DNA of 64,000 nt from Hyphomonas chukchiensis (GCF_000682695.1 NZ_AWFG01000001.1:248001-312000), one strand, 5' to 3'. Shown: positions 56,257 to 64,000, numbered from the stretch's first letter. The notes: generated from the sequence alone by a model not told the origin. Numbers and translations are program-made.

Positions 56257-57644
56257 GCGACATGTTCCTTGAAGGCTTGGGCAATGGCTTCTGCCGGCAG
56301 CCCAGCCACTTCGCCGATGACGAGCAGTGCGGGGCCCTTGATGCCCGCGCGCTGGATAAGGTGAGGGAGTTCAGCGAGTGTTCCGAACACACGGATTTCA
56401 TTGTCGCGCGTGCCATTCTCGATGACGGCAACAGGCGTCGACGGCGCGCGACCAGCGGCAATAATCTTCTCGGCAATCGTCGCCGATGTGCCGACACCCA
56501 TGAAAACGACAACCGTCTGGGCAGGCCGTGCGAGCGAGACCCAGTCAAGGTCCGGCACGCCGCCCGCCTTGGCATGGCCTGTCACGAAGGTGAGGCTCTG
56601 CGCATGGTCCCGGTGTGTCAGCGGCAGGCCCGCAGCCGCCGCGCAGCCAAGTGCCGAGGAGATGCCGGGCACGACCGTCGCCGCGACACCCGCCGCGCGC
56701 ACCGCTTCCAGTTCTTCCCCGCCCCGACCAAAAATGAACGGGTCGCCGCCCTTCAGGCGAACGACGCGCTTGCCTTCCTGCGCCGAGGCAATCAGCAGCT
56801 CGTGGATCGTTTCCTGCGGCACCGAATGGTCGCCCTTGGACTTGCCCACGGGTACACGGTCGGCATCGCGGCGGATGAGCGACAGGATTTCCTCACTGAC
56901 GAGGCGGTCAAAATAAACAATGTCGGCTTCCTGGATCAGGCGAAGGGCCTTGAGCGTCAGCAGTTCCGGGTCGCCGGGGCCTGCGCCGACAATATGGACA
57001 ATGCCTTCGGCAGCAGTGCCGGACGCCAACTGCGCGCGCATGGCGACTTCAGCGCCCTCAATGTCCCCTGCATAAGCGAGGTCGGCGGTCGGGCCAGTCA
57101 GGGCGCCTTCCCAGAAACGGCGGCGGGCCTTGTTGTCAGGAATCGCGGCCTTCACGTCCGGGCGAAGACGGCTCGCGAGCGCAGCGAGGTCGCCAATACG
57201 TTTCGGCAGAAGCGCTTCGAGTTTCTCGCGGATGGATTTGGCGAGGACGGGCGCCGACCCGTTCGTGCCGATGGCCGCAACAACATCGCCCCGGTCGATG
57301 ATCGACGGCACGGTGAAATCGCACAATTCCGGATGGTCGACGACATTCAGCGGCACACCATACTGGCGCGCCATCGTGATCGCCTTCTCGGCATTGGCAT
57401 CAAGGCGGTTCGCAACAATGGCGAAACGGGCCACGTCCAGCGCGGGACCGGCATGTTCCGGCGGCGCAATCGTGATGCGGCCAGCGAACTCCTCCGCAAA
57501 ACCGGGGTCGATCTTGGAGACAATGACGGTAATCCGGGCCGGTGTCGCGGCCAGAAGGCGCACCTTGCGGCGCGCTTCTTCCCCGCCTCCGAAAACAACA
57601 ACGGATGCATTATCAAGGTTGAAGAAGGCCGGAAACTGGCGCAT
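56253..57644 (-). CDS. cysG: Siroheme synthase CysG (precorrin-2 dehydrogenase/ferrochelatase plus uroporphyrinogen-III methyltransferase)
   Basis: A fused enzyme making siroheme, the cofactor of sulfite reductase. The 463-residue protein has an N-terminal Rossmann domain (NLDNASVVVFGGGEEARRKV, VPLNVVDHPELCDFTVPSII, AAIGTNGSAPVLAK) and a C-terminal SUMT domain (VHIVGAGPGDPELLTLKALR, VRLKGGDPFIFGRGGEE, PGISSALGCAAAAGLPLTHR). Start ATG 57644 (MRQFPAFFNL); the longer start at 57689 is less likely. First gene of the minus-strand cysG-DUF2849-GST-cysI-DUF934-cysH operon and divergent from a LysR gene. Confidence 0.95.
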   Translation of the reverse strand: MRQFPAFFNLDNASVVVFGGGEEARRKVRLLAATPARITVIVSKIDPGFAEEFAGRITIAPPEHAGPALDVARFAIVANRLDANAEKAITMARQYGVPLNVVDHPELCDFTVPSIIDRGDVVAAIGTNGSAPVLAKSIREKLEALLPKRIGDLAALASRLRPDVKAAIPDNKARRRFWEGALTGPTADLAYAGDIEGAEVAMRAQLASGTAAEGIVHIVGAGPGDPELLTLKALRLIQEADIVYFDRLVSEEILSLIRRDADRVPVGKSKGDHSVPQETIHELLIASAQEGKRVVRLKGGDPFIFGRGGEELEAVRAAGVAATVVPGISSALGCAAAAGLPLTHRDHAQSLTFVTGHAKAGGVPDLDWVSLARPAQTVVVFMGVGTSATIAEKIIAAGRAPSTPVAVIENGTRDNEIRVFGTLAELPHLIQRAGIKGPALLVIGEVAGLPAEAIAQAFKEHVA

Positions 57645-57671
57645 GCGAAGGCCACTCTTGTTTAGTATTGC

Positions 57672-57681
57672 TGATCGATCA
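57672..57681. promoter_or_regulatory. Palindrome in the cysG/LysR divergent region
   Basis: TGATCGATCA, a perfect 10-bp dyad 28 bases before the cysG ATG, in the 109-base spacer between cysG and a GcvA-type LysR gene. A possible operator; low confidence because such short palindromes are common. Confidence 0.25.
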
Positions 57682-57753
57682 AAGGTCAAATTGGCTATTG
57701 ACGGCTCAGGCGCAACCGTGAACCCCTACAGCGAGCCTTTAGAGTTACTATTC

Positions 57754-58686
57754 ATGTCCGATCCGAACGACCGACTGCCGCCCCTGAACGCCCTGCGCGC
57801 CTTTGAAGCGGCTGCCAGACGCCTGTCATTCACACAGGCGGCCGACGAACTCAATGTCACGCCGGGGGCGATTTCACAACAGATTCGCCAGCTCGAAGAC
57901 TATGCCGGAACGCCGCTTTTCAAGCGTACGGGCCGTTCCGTCCTGCTGACCGACGCCGCGCAGGCCAGCCTGCCGCTGGTGCGCGAAGCGTTCGAGCGCA
58001 TTTCCGAAGCCGGGCGCATCATGCAGGCCCCTGCCCGCAAGGGCCGGGTCATGGTCTCCTGCGCGCCGAGCTTTGCCGCCAAATGGCTGGCCCCGAAACT
58101 TGACGGTTTCCACCGTGAACACCCCGATACAGAGGCCTGGATCTCGGCCGATATGGGCCTGACCGATTTCACCATGGCCGATGCCGATTTCGCCATCCGC
58201 TATGGACGCGGTGTCTATGACGGCCTGAAATCGGAGAAACTGCTGGATGAAACCGTCCTGCCGGTCTGCTCCCCTGCCCTGCTTGAAGGCCCGGACGCGA
58301 TCCGCCGCCCGGAAGACCTGCGCCACCACACGCTGCTGCACGATGAAAGCAGCGAGAACGATCCGTCCTGTCCTGACTGGGCGAGCTGGCTGCGTGCCCG
58401 CCGCGTCGAAGGCGTCGACGGCACACGCGGGCCGCGTTTCAACCAGGCTATCCTTGTGATCGAATCCGCTGCCGCAGGGCGTGGCGTCGCGCTGGCCAAA
58501 CAGGCCATTGCTGCTGCAGACCTGGCTTCAGGCCGGCTCGTTGCGCCGTTTGCGGATGGGTCAACGCTGATTGATTTCGGCTACTGGCTGGTCTGGCCGA
58601 AGGGCCGCCACCTGTCGCCGGATGTGCGTGACTTCATGAAATGGGTGAAGACCGAAGCCACAAAGGGCGAGATTGTCGGCGTCTAG
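57754..58686 (+). CDS. GcvA-type LysR transcriptional regulator
   Basis: A 310-residue LysR protein with a GcvA-like N terminus (RLPPLNALRAFEAAARRLSF, TQAADELNVTPGAISQQIRQLED, PLFKRTGRSVLLTD) and regulatory domain (VMVSCAPSFAAKWLAPKLDGF, YGRGVYDGLKSEKLLDETVLPVCSP). ATG 57754 is supported by the domain start; the frame is open further upstream through cysG but that is shadow. Divergent placement next to the sulfur operon makes it a candidate regulator of it (inference). Its stop overlaps the stop of the convergent TipN-like gene by four bases. Confidence 0.88.
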   Translation: MSDPNDRLPPLNALRAFEAAARRLSFTQAADELNVTPGAISQQIRQLEDYAGTPLFKRTGRSVLLTDAAQASLPLVREAFERISEAGRIMQAPARKGRVMVSCAPSFAAKWLAPKLDGFHREHPDTEAWISADMGLTDFTMADADFAIRYGRGVYDGLKSEKLLDETVLPVCSPALLEGPDAIRRPEDLRHHTLLHDESSENDPSCPDWASWLRARRVEGVDGTRGPRFNQAILVIESAAAGRGVALAKQAIAAADLASGRLVAPFADGSTLIDFGYWLVWPKGRHLSPDVRDFMKWVKTEATKGEIVGV

Positions 58687-60764
58687 GAGGCACTGGCGCC
58701 TGCAGCGGCGTCCAGCAGCAAGTAGGCGGCAAGGCGCGGGCTCGCATTGCGGCTGGTCTTCTGAGTCTGCTCCAGCGCGTTGAGCGCGTCTTCCTCTTCC
58801 AGCGAGATGAACTCGCGGGCAAGCTGTAGCAGGTCCCGGTCGCTGCGCAGGCGCTGGGTCACGCGTTCCACCTGACGCCCGGCATTGTCCATGATCGCTG
58901 CGCGACGCTCGCGGTCGCCGTGACGGGCCGCTTCGGCAATCTTGCGCTTGGCCTTCGGACGGAAGGCTTCCGGCAGCAGGATGCCGGAGGTCTGCAGGCG
59001 CTGGATCATCTCGTCGGCAATCTCTTCACGATCTGTCGGCGTTGCAGCAGGTTCGTCGCGGCTCATGTCGGAAATGATGTCCCGCCAGCCCATGTCGCTG
59101 CTCGACTGCAACGACCGGCCGGGCGATGGCACGAGCGCGCCGCTGCTGGCCTGTGCGCCGGGCACATCCGTCGCCCGACGCGCAGGCGTCGCGGGCATGG
59201 CGGGTTCGTTGTCATCGAAGCGGCGGCGCAGCATGGGCGGGCTCGACTCGGCCGGGCCGGCATCGTGCGCGGGTGCCTCAGGCGCCTTGATATCCCTGTC
59301 TTTTTCCTTCTCCACATCCGCACCAAGGCTGGCTGAGGCCAGGAGGTCGGCAGCGGCGTCGAAGAGTTCGTCTTCCATGCTCGGACGCGGCGCAGGCCGC
59401 GTCGGGGCCGGGCGCGATGGCGGTGTGACGGGCGGCGTGGCGGAAGGGTCTGCAGCAGAATGCGCGTGGCCATTCGCGTAGCCGTTGACGGCGCCATTGC
59501 CGTTGGCATGGCCGTTCATGCGCGGCGGTTCAGCGGGCGCGGCTGGCGGCTCGACGGGTCGGCTTGCGGTCGCGGCCGGGGGAAGCTCGGACCGTTCCCG
59601 GACCGTTTCGGGGGCTTTTGCGGGCGTTGCAGGCAGACTCGGCGCCGCTGACGTCGCCCCGAGGCGCCGGTTCATCATGTCCGTCTCGGCGCGTGCGGCA
59701 TTGCCGGCAGCACGCACGGCGACGGCGGCCTGCTCGCCGGCTTCGCGCAGGCGGGCGAGCGCGCTGGCGGCTTCCTCGGCAGCGGCGCGGGTCGACTGGT
59801 TGATTTCGCGATTGGCAAAACGGGCCCCATCGAGCGCGGAGGACACGGCATCCTTGAGCGCGTCGCCCGTGGTCGAGGCGGCGGCGGCCGCGATCTCCCC
59901 TGCCCTGACGGCGGCGTCGACCAGTTTGCGGGACTGTTCGAGTTTCTCTTCGACGCGGCTGACGGCGAATGTGAGCGTTTCGGTGCGGACGGAGGCGTCG
60001 CGCGCCAGGCCATCGAGATCGATCAGCTTGGCGGCGAGCGACTCGCCCGCCACGGTCATGCCATGCAGGCGCGCCTCGAGCGCTTCATCGGCGCGGGCGA
60101 CTTCATCGCCGGCCATGCGGGCGGCATTGACCATCTGCTGGGCCTGACGGGGGATCGCTTCGTTCATGGACTCGATCTGCGCGCGCAGGTCCCGGGCGAG
60201 GCCTTCAAGGGCCGTCCGCTCGGACGCCAGGCGCTGGGCCAGGTCGCGCGCATTGTCGGCGCTGGCATAGGCGACCGATTCAAGCCGCATCCGCTCGTCG
60301 CCAATCTCGCCGGACATGGCCTTCATGGCCGAGATCGCGTGCGCCATGGCGCGGTCGACTTCGGAGGCCGACTGTTTCATCTGCTCGGCAATCGTGATGC
60401 CTTCGGTGCCAGCTTCCCGCGCTGGCGAGAGCAGGCGAATGGCCGCTTCCATCACAAGGGCATTGGAGGCCGAGGCGCGGCGATTGGTGCGCGCCATGAA
60501 GCCGGCCATGATGATGATCATGCCGGGAATGAGTGCTGCAAGGCCGCCAGCCAGCAGGATCGCGGGAGGCTGTGCCAGCAGCGTATCGAGGCCGACAAAG
60601 CCAAGCGCGCCTGCCGCGACAGCGACGAACCAGAGCACACCGATCAGGAATCCGGTGACCACCATCCAGCCGCCACCATGCCGGGCGTACTCGAAGTTCT
60701 CCGACGCCTCTTGCCTGGCCAGGAGATCCCGGCCGGACGGGCGAGCTGAAGGCGTATCCGTCAT
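58683..60764 (-). CDS. TipN-like polarity protein (two N-terminal helices plus long coiled coil)
   Basis: A 693-residue inner-membrane protein. Two transmembrane helices (about 33-57 and 68-90) are followed by a long Ala/Glu/Arg-rich helical region (about 110-360) of coiled-coil character, a Pro/Ala/Asn-Gly-rich disordered linker (about 380-470), an acidic segment and a conserved C-terminal helical block (MGWRDIISDM, ADEMIQRLQTSGILLPEAF, SPRLAAYLLLDAA). This order and tail resemble TipN, the birth-scar pole marker of Caulobacter, but the protein is shorter and I cannot align it here. ATG 60764 is chosen over 60785. It is a membrane coiled-coil protein with high confidence, TipN with moderate confidence. 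Confidence 0.6.
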   Translation of the reverse strand: MTDTPSARPSGRDLLARQEASENFEYARHGGGWMVVTGFLIGVLWFVAVAAGALGFVGLDTLLAQPPAILLAGGLAALIPGMIIIMAGFMARTNRRASASNALVMEAAIRLLSPAREAGTEGITIAEQMKQSASEVDRAMAHAISAMKAMSGEIGDERMRLESVAYASADNARDLAQRLASERTALEGLARDLRAQIESMNEAIPRQAQQMVNAARMAGDEVARADEALEARLHGMTVAGESLAAKLIDLDGLARDASVRTETLTFAVSRVEEKLEQSRKLVDAAVRAGEIAAAAASTTGDALKDAVSSALDGARFANREINQSTRAAAEEAASALARLREAGEQAAVAVRAAGNAARAETDMMNRRLGATSAAPSLPATPAKAPETVRERSELPPAATASRPVEPPAAPAEPPRMNGHANGNGAVNGYANGHAHSAADPSATPPVTPPSRPAPTRPAPRPSMEDELFDAAADLLASASLGADVEKEKDRDIKAPEAPAHDAGPAESSPPMLRRRFDDNEPAMPATPARRATDVPGAQASSGALVPSPGRSLQSSSDMGWRDIISDMSRDEPAATPTDREEIADEMIQRLQTSGILLPEAFRPKAKRKIAEAARHGDRERRAAIMDNAGRQVERVTQRLRSDRDLLQLAREFISLEEEDALNALEQTQKTSRNASPRLAAYLLLDAAAGASAS

Positions 60765-60841
60765 TGTAAGACTATACCGCGACAATAAGCCTGCGGCGAG
60801 GCCGGAATACAGGCTTTTTCGAGGCCCGGCAGGCCGTAGCC

Positions 60842-60997
60842 CTAACCCAGCATACTGACAACAACAGGCTCTGCCTGCGATGTGTCAGCACTCTCATCAG
60901 GCTCTGAAGGCGCGAATTCGAGACCCAGCCAGGCCAAAATGCCTGCAAGGACAAGGTTTCGGATGAACACGGCGATCGCGATCATGATAGTCCCCAT
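60842..60997 (-). CDS. Small single-helix membrane protein (51 residues)
   Basis: A short ORF with a strong GGAGG four bases before ATG 60997 and one clear transmembrane helix (about residues 4-27, IMIAIAVFIRNLVLAGILAWLG) followed by an acidic tail (PSEPDESADTSQAEP). It lies on the same strand 77 bases upstream of the TipN-like gene and could be co-transcribed. Unknown family. The start site and hydrophobic profile support coding, but at this length chance cannot be ruled out. Confidence 0.55.
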   Translation of the reverse strand: MGTIMIAIAVFIRNLVLAGILAWLGLEFAPSEPDESADTSQAEPVVVSMLG

Positions 60998-61168
60998 TAC
61001 CTCCGGGGCATCTCTCAGGCCGCGGATCAAGGCTTGATATTACCGCAATCGGGTGTTTTCGCCAATCGATAAATCTTCGTAAGGGTTCGTGAACAGATCG
61101 ACGGATCGCGTTAACCCTTGAGGAAAGATGATCGTGAGAGAGTGCGCCAGAGCTTCCGGAGTCTGCCC

Positions 61169-61561
61169 ATGACCGATACTGCCCCTGCCCCGCTTGCCCT
61201 GCTTGACCGGGACCATCTGAACGCCATGACAGGCGGCGACCAGTCATTGGCGGTCGAAGTCATCGAGATTTTCCGGCATCAGGCGGAGATATGGTCGCGT
61301 CTGCTCGACCCCATGGCCGATCGCTCGCAATGGGCCGATGCCGCCCATACGCTGAAGGGGGCCAGCCTCGGCATCGGCGCCCTGCGCCTCGCCTCCATCT
61401 GCGAGAAGGCCGAGCGCCTCGGCCGGGGCGAGGCCACTCCCAGCCGTACGGCGGCCGCCGTCATGCTGGGCGATGTGAAGGATACCTTGGGCGACACGCT
61501 GGAGGCCGTCGCAAGAGCTGCTTACGAGTTGGCGTCGCCAGGCCCGAAGCGTTCATCATAG
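61169..61561 (+). CDS. Hpt-domain phosphotransfer protein
   Basis: A 130-residue protein with a histidine phosphotransfer domain: EIFRHQAEIWSRLLDPMADRSQ, then AAHTLKGASLGIGALRLASICEKAERLGR, the canonical Hpt motif with the phospho-acceptor His. It lacks a kinase or receiver domain, so it would relay phosphate between partners encoded elsewhere. ATG 61169 follows CCGGAG at good distance. It is divergent from the small membrane protein and overlaps the convergent chorismate mutase gene by 40 bases. Confidence 0.87.
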   Translation: MTDTAPAPLALLDRDHLNAMTGGDQSLAVEVIEIFRHQAEIWSRLLDPMADRSQWADAAHTLKGASLGIGALRLASICEKAERLGRGEATPSRTAAAVMLGDVKDTLGDTLEAVARAAYELASPGPKRSS

Positions 61562-61866
61562 CTTGCAAATTCATAGGCGATGCAGCGGTCGATCAGCGTG
61601 CGCCAGACAGGCTCCGCGATGGCCGGTGACAGGCCTGCCTCGGCACTTGCGGCCAGCACCTTGGCGACGACATCCTCGATGCGCGGCCGGTCGTGCACGA
61701 TCTTGCGGTCGCCCTTGATCCGGGCCGCCGCATCCATGAAGGACTGGCGCTCAGCCAGGATTTCCACAAGCAGGCGGTCGATGCGGTCGATCTCGTAGCG
61801 GACCTGTTCCATGGTCTCGCTCGTCTCGGCCGTATGATGGCGCTGGTCGGATGTATAGGTCGTCAT
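61522..61866 (-). CDS. Chorismate mutase (AroQ type)
   Basis: A 114-residue all-helical enzyme converting chorismate to prephenate, the first step towards Phe and Tyr. The AroQ pattern can be seen: METVRYEIDRIDRLLVEIL-like (here MEQVRYEIDRIDRLLVEIL), AERQSFMDAAARIKGDRKIVHDRPRIEDVV, and a C-terminal VWRTLIDRCIAYEFASYDE. ATG 61866 is chosen; ATG at 61812 would give a shorter core. Its 3' end is antisense to the last 40 bases of the Hpt gene. Confidence 0.85.
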   Translation of the reverse strand: MTTYTSDQRHHTAETSETMEQVRYEIDRIDRLLVEILAERQSFMDAAARIKGDRKIVHDRPRIEDVVAKVLAASAEAGLSPAIAEPVWRTLIDRCIAYEFASYDERFGPGDANS

Positions 61867-61999
61867 GGGCTTTGCCCCGTCTGGCTGAGTGCTGCCCGTT
61901 ACATGGGGATGGCACGGGCGGCAAGGGAGGCAGGTGCGACAGGCAATCGCGGGCAAGCCCGCGTCTTGAAAATCGGCACGCCGCTGCTATTGAAGGCAT

Positions 62000-62089
62000 A
62001 TGCACACGACAAACACCCTCCAGCAGCAACAGCAGGTCCGGATTTCCGGGCGGAGCGGGCGTGTGCATGCCGAAAGGGCCCCTGACTGA
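62000..62089 (+). other. Possible leader ORF or structured 5' RNA
   Basis: A 29-codon ORF (ATG 62000, GAAGG just upstream, TGA at 62087) encodes MHTTNTLQQQQQVR followed by an Arg/Gly/Ser-rich end. It contains five consecutive Gln codons. Its first nine bases (ATGCACACG) are perfectly complementary to CGTGTGCAT at 62060-62068 near its own end, and GGTCCGG (62035-62041) is complementary to CCGGACC (62109-62115). With the terminator that follows, this looks like a transcription attenuator or structured leader for the gene at 62187. No known RNA family was recognised. Confidence 0.4.
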
Positions 62090-62117
62090 ACCCCAGCAGG
62101 ACCAGCCCCGGACCCAC

Positions 62118-62151
62118 AAGCCTCGCCACCGCCGGCGGGGCTTTTGTTTTT
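62118..62151 (+). terminator. Intrinsic terminator between leader and the 62187 gene
   Basis: Stem AAGCCTCGCC / GGCGGGGCTT (one G-T pair), loop ACCGCC, followed by TTTTGTTTTT. It is 36 bases before the ATG of the next gene on the same strand, so read-through would be needed unless that gene has its own promoter. Confidence 0.8.
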
Positions 62152-62186
62152 CCGGGACCCTGCCGGCCTCAGAACGGACACCGAAA

Positions 62187-62615
62187 ATGACCTTTACATC
62201 CGATACCGAGATTGAACGCATCGCCCGCGGCCTTATCGACCGCACCCTGCCCAAGGCGGAATGGACCCATGCAGGCCATTTCGCGGCCGCGCTCTGGCTG
62301 GTCAGTGCGGACTTTGACGCCGCGCAGCGCGACATGCCCGGCATGATCCGCGCCTATAATGAATCCGTGGGCGGGATAAACTCCGACACGGAAGGCTATC
62401 ATGAGACAATCACGCAGGCTTCGCTGCGGGCGGCGCGGCACATGACGGACAGCGCCGCGCCCGGCACGCCGCTTCATCTGGTCCTGCGGGACTTGATGGC
62501 AGGCGAATTCGGGAAGTCGGATTGGCTGCTGACCTATTGGTCGAAGCCGGTCCTGTTCTCGGTGGAGGCACGGCGAAGCTGGGTGGAGCCTGATCTCCAG
62601 CCCCTTCCCTTCTAG
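62187..62615 (+). CDS. Conserved-looking protein of unknown function
   Basis: A 142-residue soluble protein I cannot assign. Notable conserved-looking residues are EWTHAGHFAAALWLV, a central AYNESVGGINSDTEGYHETITQ and WLLTYWSKPVLFSVEARRSW. The histidines in THAGHF and YHETIT could form a metal or catalytic site (inference). The ATG 62187 has ACGGACACC upstream; the frame is open to 61851 but the longer form has no support. It comes after a leader ORF/terminator. Confidence 0.72.
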   Translation: MTFTSDTEIERIARGLIDRTLPKAEWTHAGHFAAALWLVSADFDAAQRDMPGMIRAYNESVGGINSDTEGYHETITQASLRAARHMTDSAAPGTPLHLVLRDLMAGEFGKSDWLLTYWSKPVLFSVEARRSWVEPDLQPLPF

Positions 62616-62619
62616 ACCC

Positions 62620-62880
62620 CTAAACTGGCGGTGCGCGGCGCATGGACCGCACGGCCTTGACCAGCCCGTACAGGCTGATCAGGGCCCAGCAGCCCTCCAT
62701 GAGGGCCGCCGAGAGATTGAAGTTGAAAGCGAGCGACACGAGGATCGCGACCGAGCCGAACAGGTTCAGCGCCGAATAGAGCCGCGAGCGCGATTCAATC
62801 CGCTCCGCCTGCAGCAGCAGGTAGCCGAGAAGGGTCAGGCCGACGCCAACAATGCCGATGGCGTCGAATAGGCTGACCAT
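62620..62880 (-). CDS. CBU_0592-like small membrane protein
   Basis: An 86-residue protein with three hydrophobic segments (AIGIVGVGLTLLGYLLLQ, SALNLFGSVAILVSLAFNF, EGCWALISLYGLVKAV) separated by AERIESRSRLY. The pattern matches the CBU_0592-like family of small membrane proteins; function unknown. It lies six bases downstream of the E2 gene on the same strand and may be co-transcribed with it. Confidence 0.72.
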   Translation of the reverse strand: MVSLFDAIGIVGVGLTLLGYLLLQAERIESRSRLYSALNLFGSVAILVSLAFNFNLSAALMEGCWALISLYGLVKAVRSMRRAPPV

Positions 62881-62886
62881 CAGGGA

Positions 62887-64000
62887 CTAGACTTCCAGCA
62901 GCATGCGTTCCGGATCTTCCAGCGCTTCCTTGACGCGAACGAGGAAGGTCACCGCTTCCTTGCCGTCAACGATGCGGTGGTCATAGGAAAGCGCGAGATA
63001 CATCATCGGACGGATCACGACCTGGCCATTCACGGCGACCGGGCGGTTCTCGATCCGGTGCATGCCGAGCACGCCGGACTGCGGGGGGTTCAGGATCGGG
63101 GTCGACATCAGCGAGCCATAGATGCCGCCGTTCGAGATGGTGAACGTACCGCCCTGCATGTCGCCGATCGTGAGATCGCCGTCACGGGCGCGCTTGCCGA
63201 GGTCCGCAATGTATTTCTCGATACCGGCCAGCGACAGGTCATCGCTGTCACGCACGACCGGCACGACGAGGCCCTTGTCGGTGCCGACGGCAACGCCGAT
63301 GTCATAATAATTCTTGTAGATGATGTCGGTGCCGTCGATCTCGGCGTTCACAGCCGGGACTTCCTTCAGCGCATTGACGCAGGCCTTCACGAAGAAGCTC
63401 ATGAAGCCGAGCTTGATGCCATGCTTGGCAACGAAGCTGTCCTGGTGCTTCTTCCGCAGGTCCATGATGGCGCCCATGTCCACGTCATTGAACGTGGTCA
63501 GCATGGCGGCGCTGTCCTGGGCCTCTTTAAGGCGGCGGGCGATCGTCTGGCGCAGGCGCGTCATGCGCACGCGCTCTTCGCGTGGACCGATGTCGCGCGG
63601 GGCGCGCGACTCGGTCACGGCCGTGGAGGACGAGGCCTTGGATGCGGCATTGTTCACATAGTCGAGCGCATCGGCCTTGGTGGCGCGGCCATCACGGCCG
63701 GAGCCCGGGATATTGGACGGGTCCACACCGGCTTCAGTCGAGATGCGGCGCACGGACGGCGACACGGGCGCGCCTTCGGCGGCGGCCTTGGCGGCTGGCG
63801 GTGGCGGGGAGGCCGGGCTGGCGGAAGGCGCCGACGCACCGGCCCCACCAGCGCTGATGCGCGCGATGACGGAGCCTGGCGTCACGCCGTCGCCTTCGCT
63901 GGCGACGAGTTCGGCGATGACACCATCAGCGGGCGACGGCACTTCGAGCGCAACCTTGTCGGTTTCGATCTCGGCAATCGTCTCGTCCTTCTTGACGCTG
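62887..64000 (-). CDS. sucB: Dihydrolipoyl succinyltransferase (E2 of 2-oxoglutarate dehydrogenase), 5' end outside window
   Basis: Core acyltransferase of the 2-oxoglutarate dehydrogenase complex. The frame is open to the right edge, where the lipoyl domain is seen in part ([19 protein letters not shown], lipoyl-Lys in ETDK). It continues through a Pro/Ala linker, the E3-binding domain ([23 protein letters not shown]) and the catalytic domain ([39 protein letters not shown] with the HxxxDG active site, DPERMLLEV at the end). About 370 residues are present; only the very N terminus is missing. SucB is favoured over PDH E2 by the [26 protein letters not shown] segments. Confidence 0.92.
   Translation of the reverse strand, partial: SVKKDETIAEIETDKVALEVPSPADGVIAELVASEGDGVTPGSVIARISAGGAGASAPSASPASPPPPAAKAAAEGAPVSPSVRRISTEAGVDPSNIPGSGRDGRATKADALDYVNNAASKASSSTAVTESRAPRDIGPREERVRMTRLRQTIARRLKEAQDSAAMLTTFNDVDMGAIMDLRKKHQDSFVAKHGIKLGFMSFFVKACVNALKEVPAVNAEIDGTDIIYKNYYDIGVAVGTDKGLVVPVVRDSDDLSLAGIEKYIADLGKRARDGDLTIGDMQGGTFTISNGGIYGSLMSTPILNPPQSGVLGMHRIENRPVAVNGQVVIRPMMYLALSYDHRIVDGKEAVTFLVRVKEALEDPERMLLEV

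Noticed and set aside
61081-61119. AAGGGTT ... AACCCTT inverted repeat before the Hpt gene
   Set aside because: Only seven base pairs over a 25-base spacer; too weak to call an operator or CtrA site.
62030-62090. Resemblance to signal recognition particle RNA (CAGGTCCGGA, CGTGTGC, AGGGCCCC)
   Set aside because: The essential GGAAGCAG side of the conserved symmetric loop is absent, and the segments do not fold into the SRP hairpin; treated as leader ORF or unknown structure instead.

Overview
The window looks like a chromosomal segment of an alphaproteobacterium, most likely of the Hyphomonas/Caulobacter side of the class (inference from gene content; no 16S or ribosomal protein is present). 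Pointers are an alphaproteobacterial division cluster (ddl-ftsQ-ftsA-ftsZ followed by lpxC and bamD), a one-mismatch CtrA-type box before ftsZ, a TipN-like polarity protein, and families typical of this class (DUF1285, DUF6111, DUF2849, DUF934). The DNA is GC-rich, densely coded and uniform. I see no prophage, insertion sequence, integrase, CRISPR array, tRNA or rRNA. Many long open frames antisense to genes are GC-rich shadows and are left out.

Layout. 1-10.4 kb: an MscS-type channel running off the left edge, murB, a TonB-dependent receptor on the opposite strand that splits murB from ddl, then ddl-ftsQ-ftsA-ftsZ-(terminator)-lpxC-bamD. 10.4-17.0 kb: a minus-strand run prmA-pepP-recN-ligA. 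17.1-19.9 kb: cyclophilin-pgeF-prs. 20.0-24.0 kb: minus-strand accessory genes including a J-domain/TerB protein and a one-domain voltage-gated cation channel. 24.1-28.6 kb: petA-petB-petC (cytochrome bc1), then a GNAT gene and mtnP. 28.8-30.3 kb: hemF-tspO. 30.3-33.2 kb: DUF1285-NUDIX-DUF6111-cca. 33.2-40.4 kb: a five-gene MoxR/DUF58/BatA-DUF4159 operon closed by a terminator. 40.6-46.2 kb: LysR, MORN lipoprotein, GNAT, acyltransferase, orphan receiver, rhomboid, ZapE/AFG1. 46.2-49.8 kb: an OxyR-like LysR divergent from a beta-carbonic anhydrase/SulP pair. 50.0-52.4 kb: rpoH, a membrane protein, an rRNA/tRNA methyltransferase. 52.4-58.7 kb: an assimilatory sulfate reduction operon (cysG-DUF2849-GST-cysI-DUF934-cysH) with a divergent GcvA-type LysR. 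58.7-64.0 kb: TipN-like protein, a 51-residue membrane protein, an Hpt protein, chorismate mutase, a possible leader ORF with terminator, small unknown genes and the C-terminal part of the 2-oxoglutarate dehydrogenase E2 subunit.

How the parts fit. Most of the window is housekeeping: wall synthesis and division, outer-membrane assembly, DNA repair, nucleotide and heme synthesis, respiration and sulfur assimilation. The most interesting signals are (1) an OxyR-like regulator lacking both redox cysteines, with a near-consensus tetrameric OxyR operator in the intergenic region it shares with an inorganic-carbon module (carbonic anhydrase plus SulP); (2) a bacterial voltage-gated channel with an unusual TMDGW selectivity filter; (3) a perfect 14-bp terminator hairpin after petC that lies inside the 5' coding part of the next gene; (4) a perfect BlaI/CopY-type palindrome before the TonB receptor; (5) a glutamine-run leader ORF or structured RNA followed by an intrinsic terminator near 62.0-62.15 kb.

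The only gene-free stretch longer than 300 bases between annotated protein genes is 61867-62186; it holds the leader ORF and terminator listed here.
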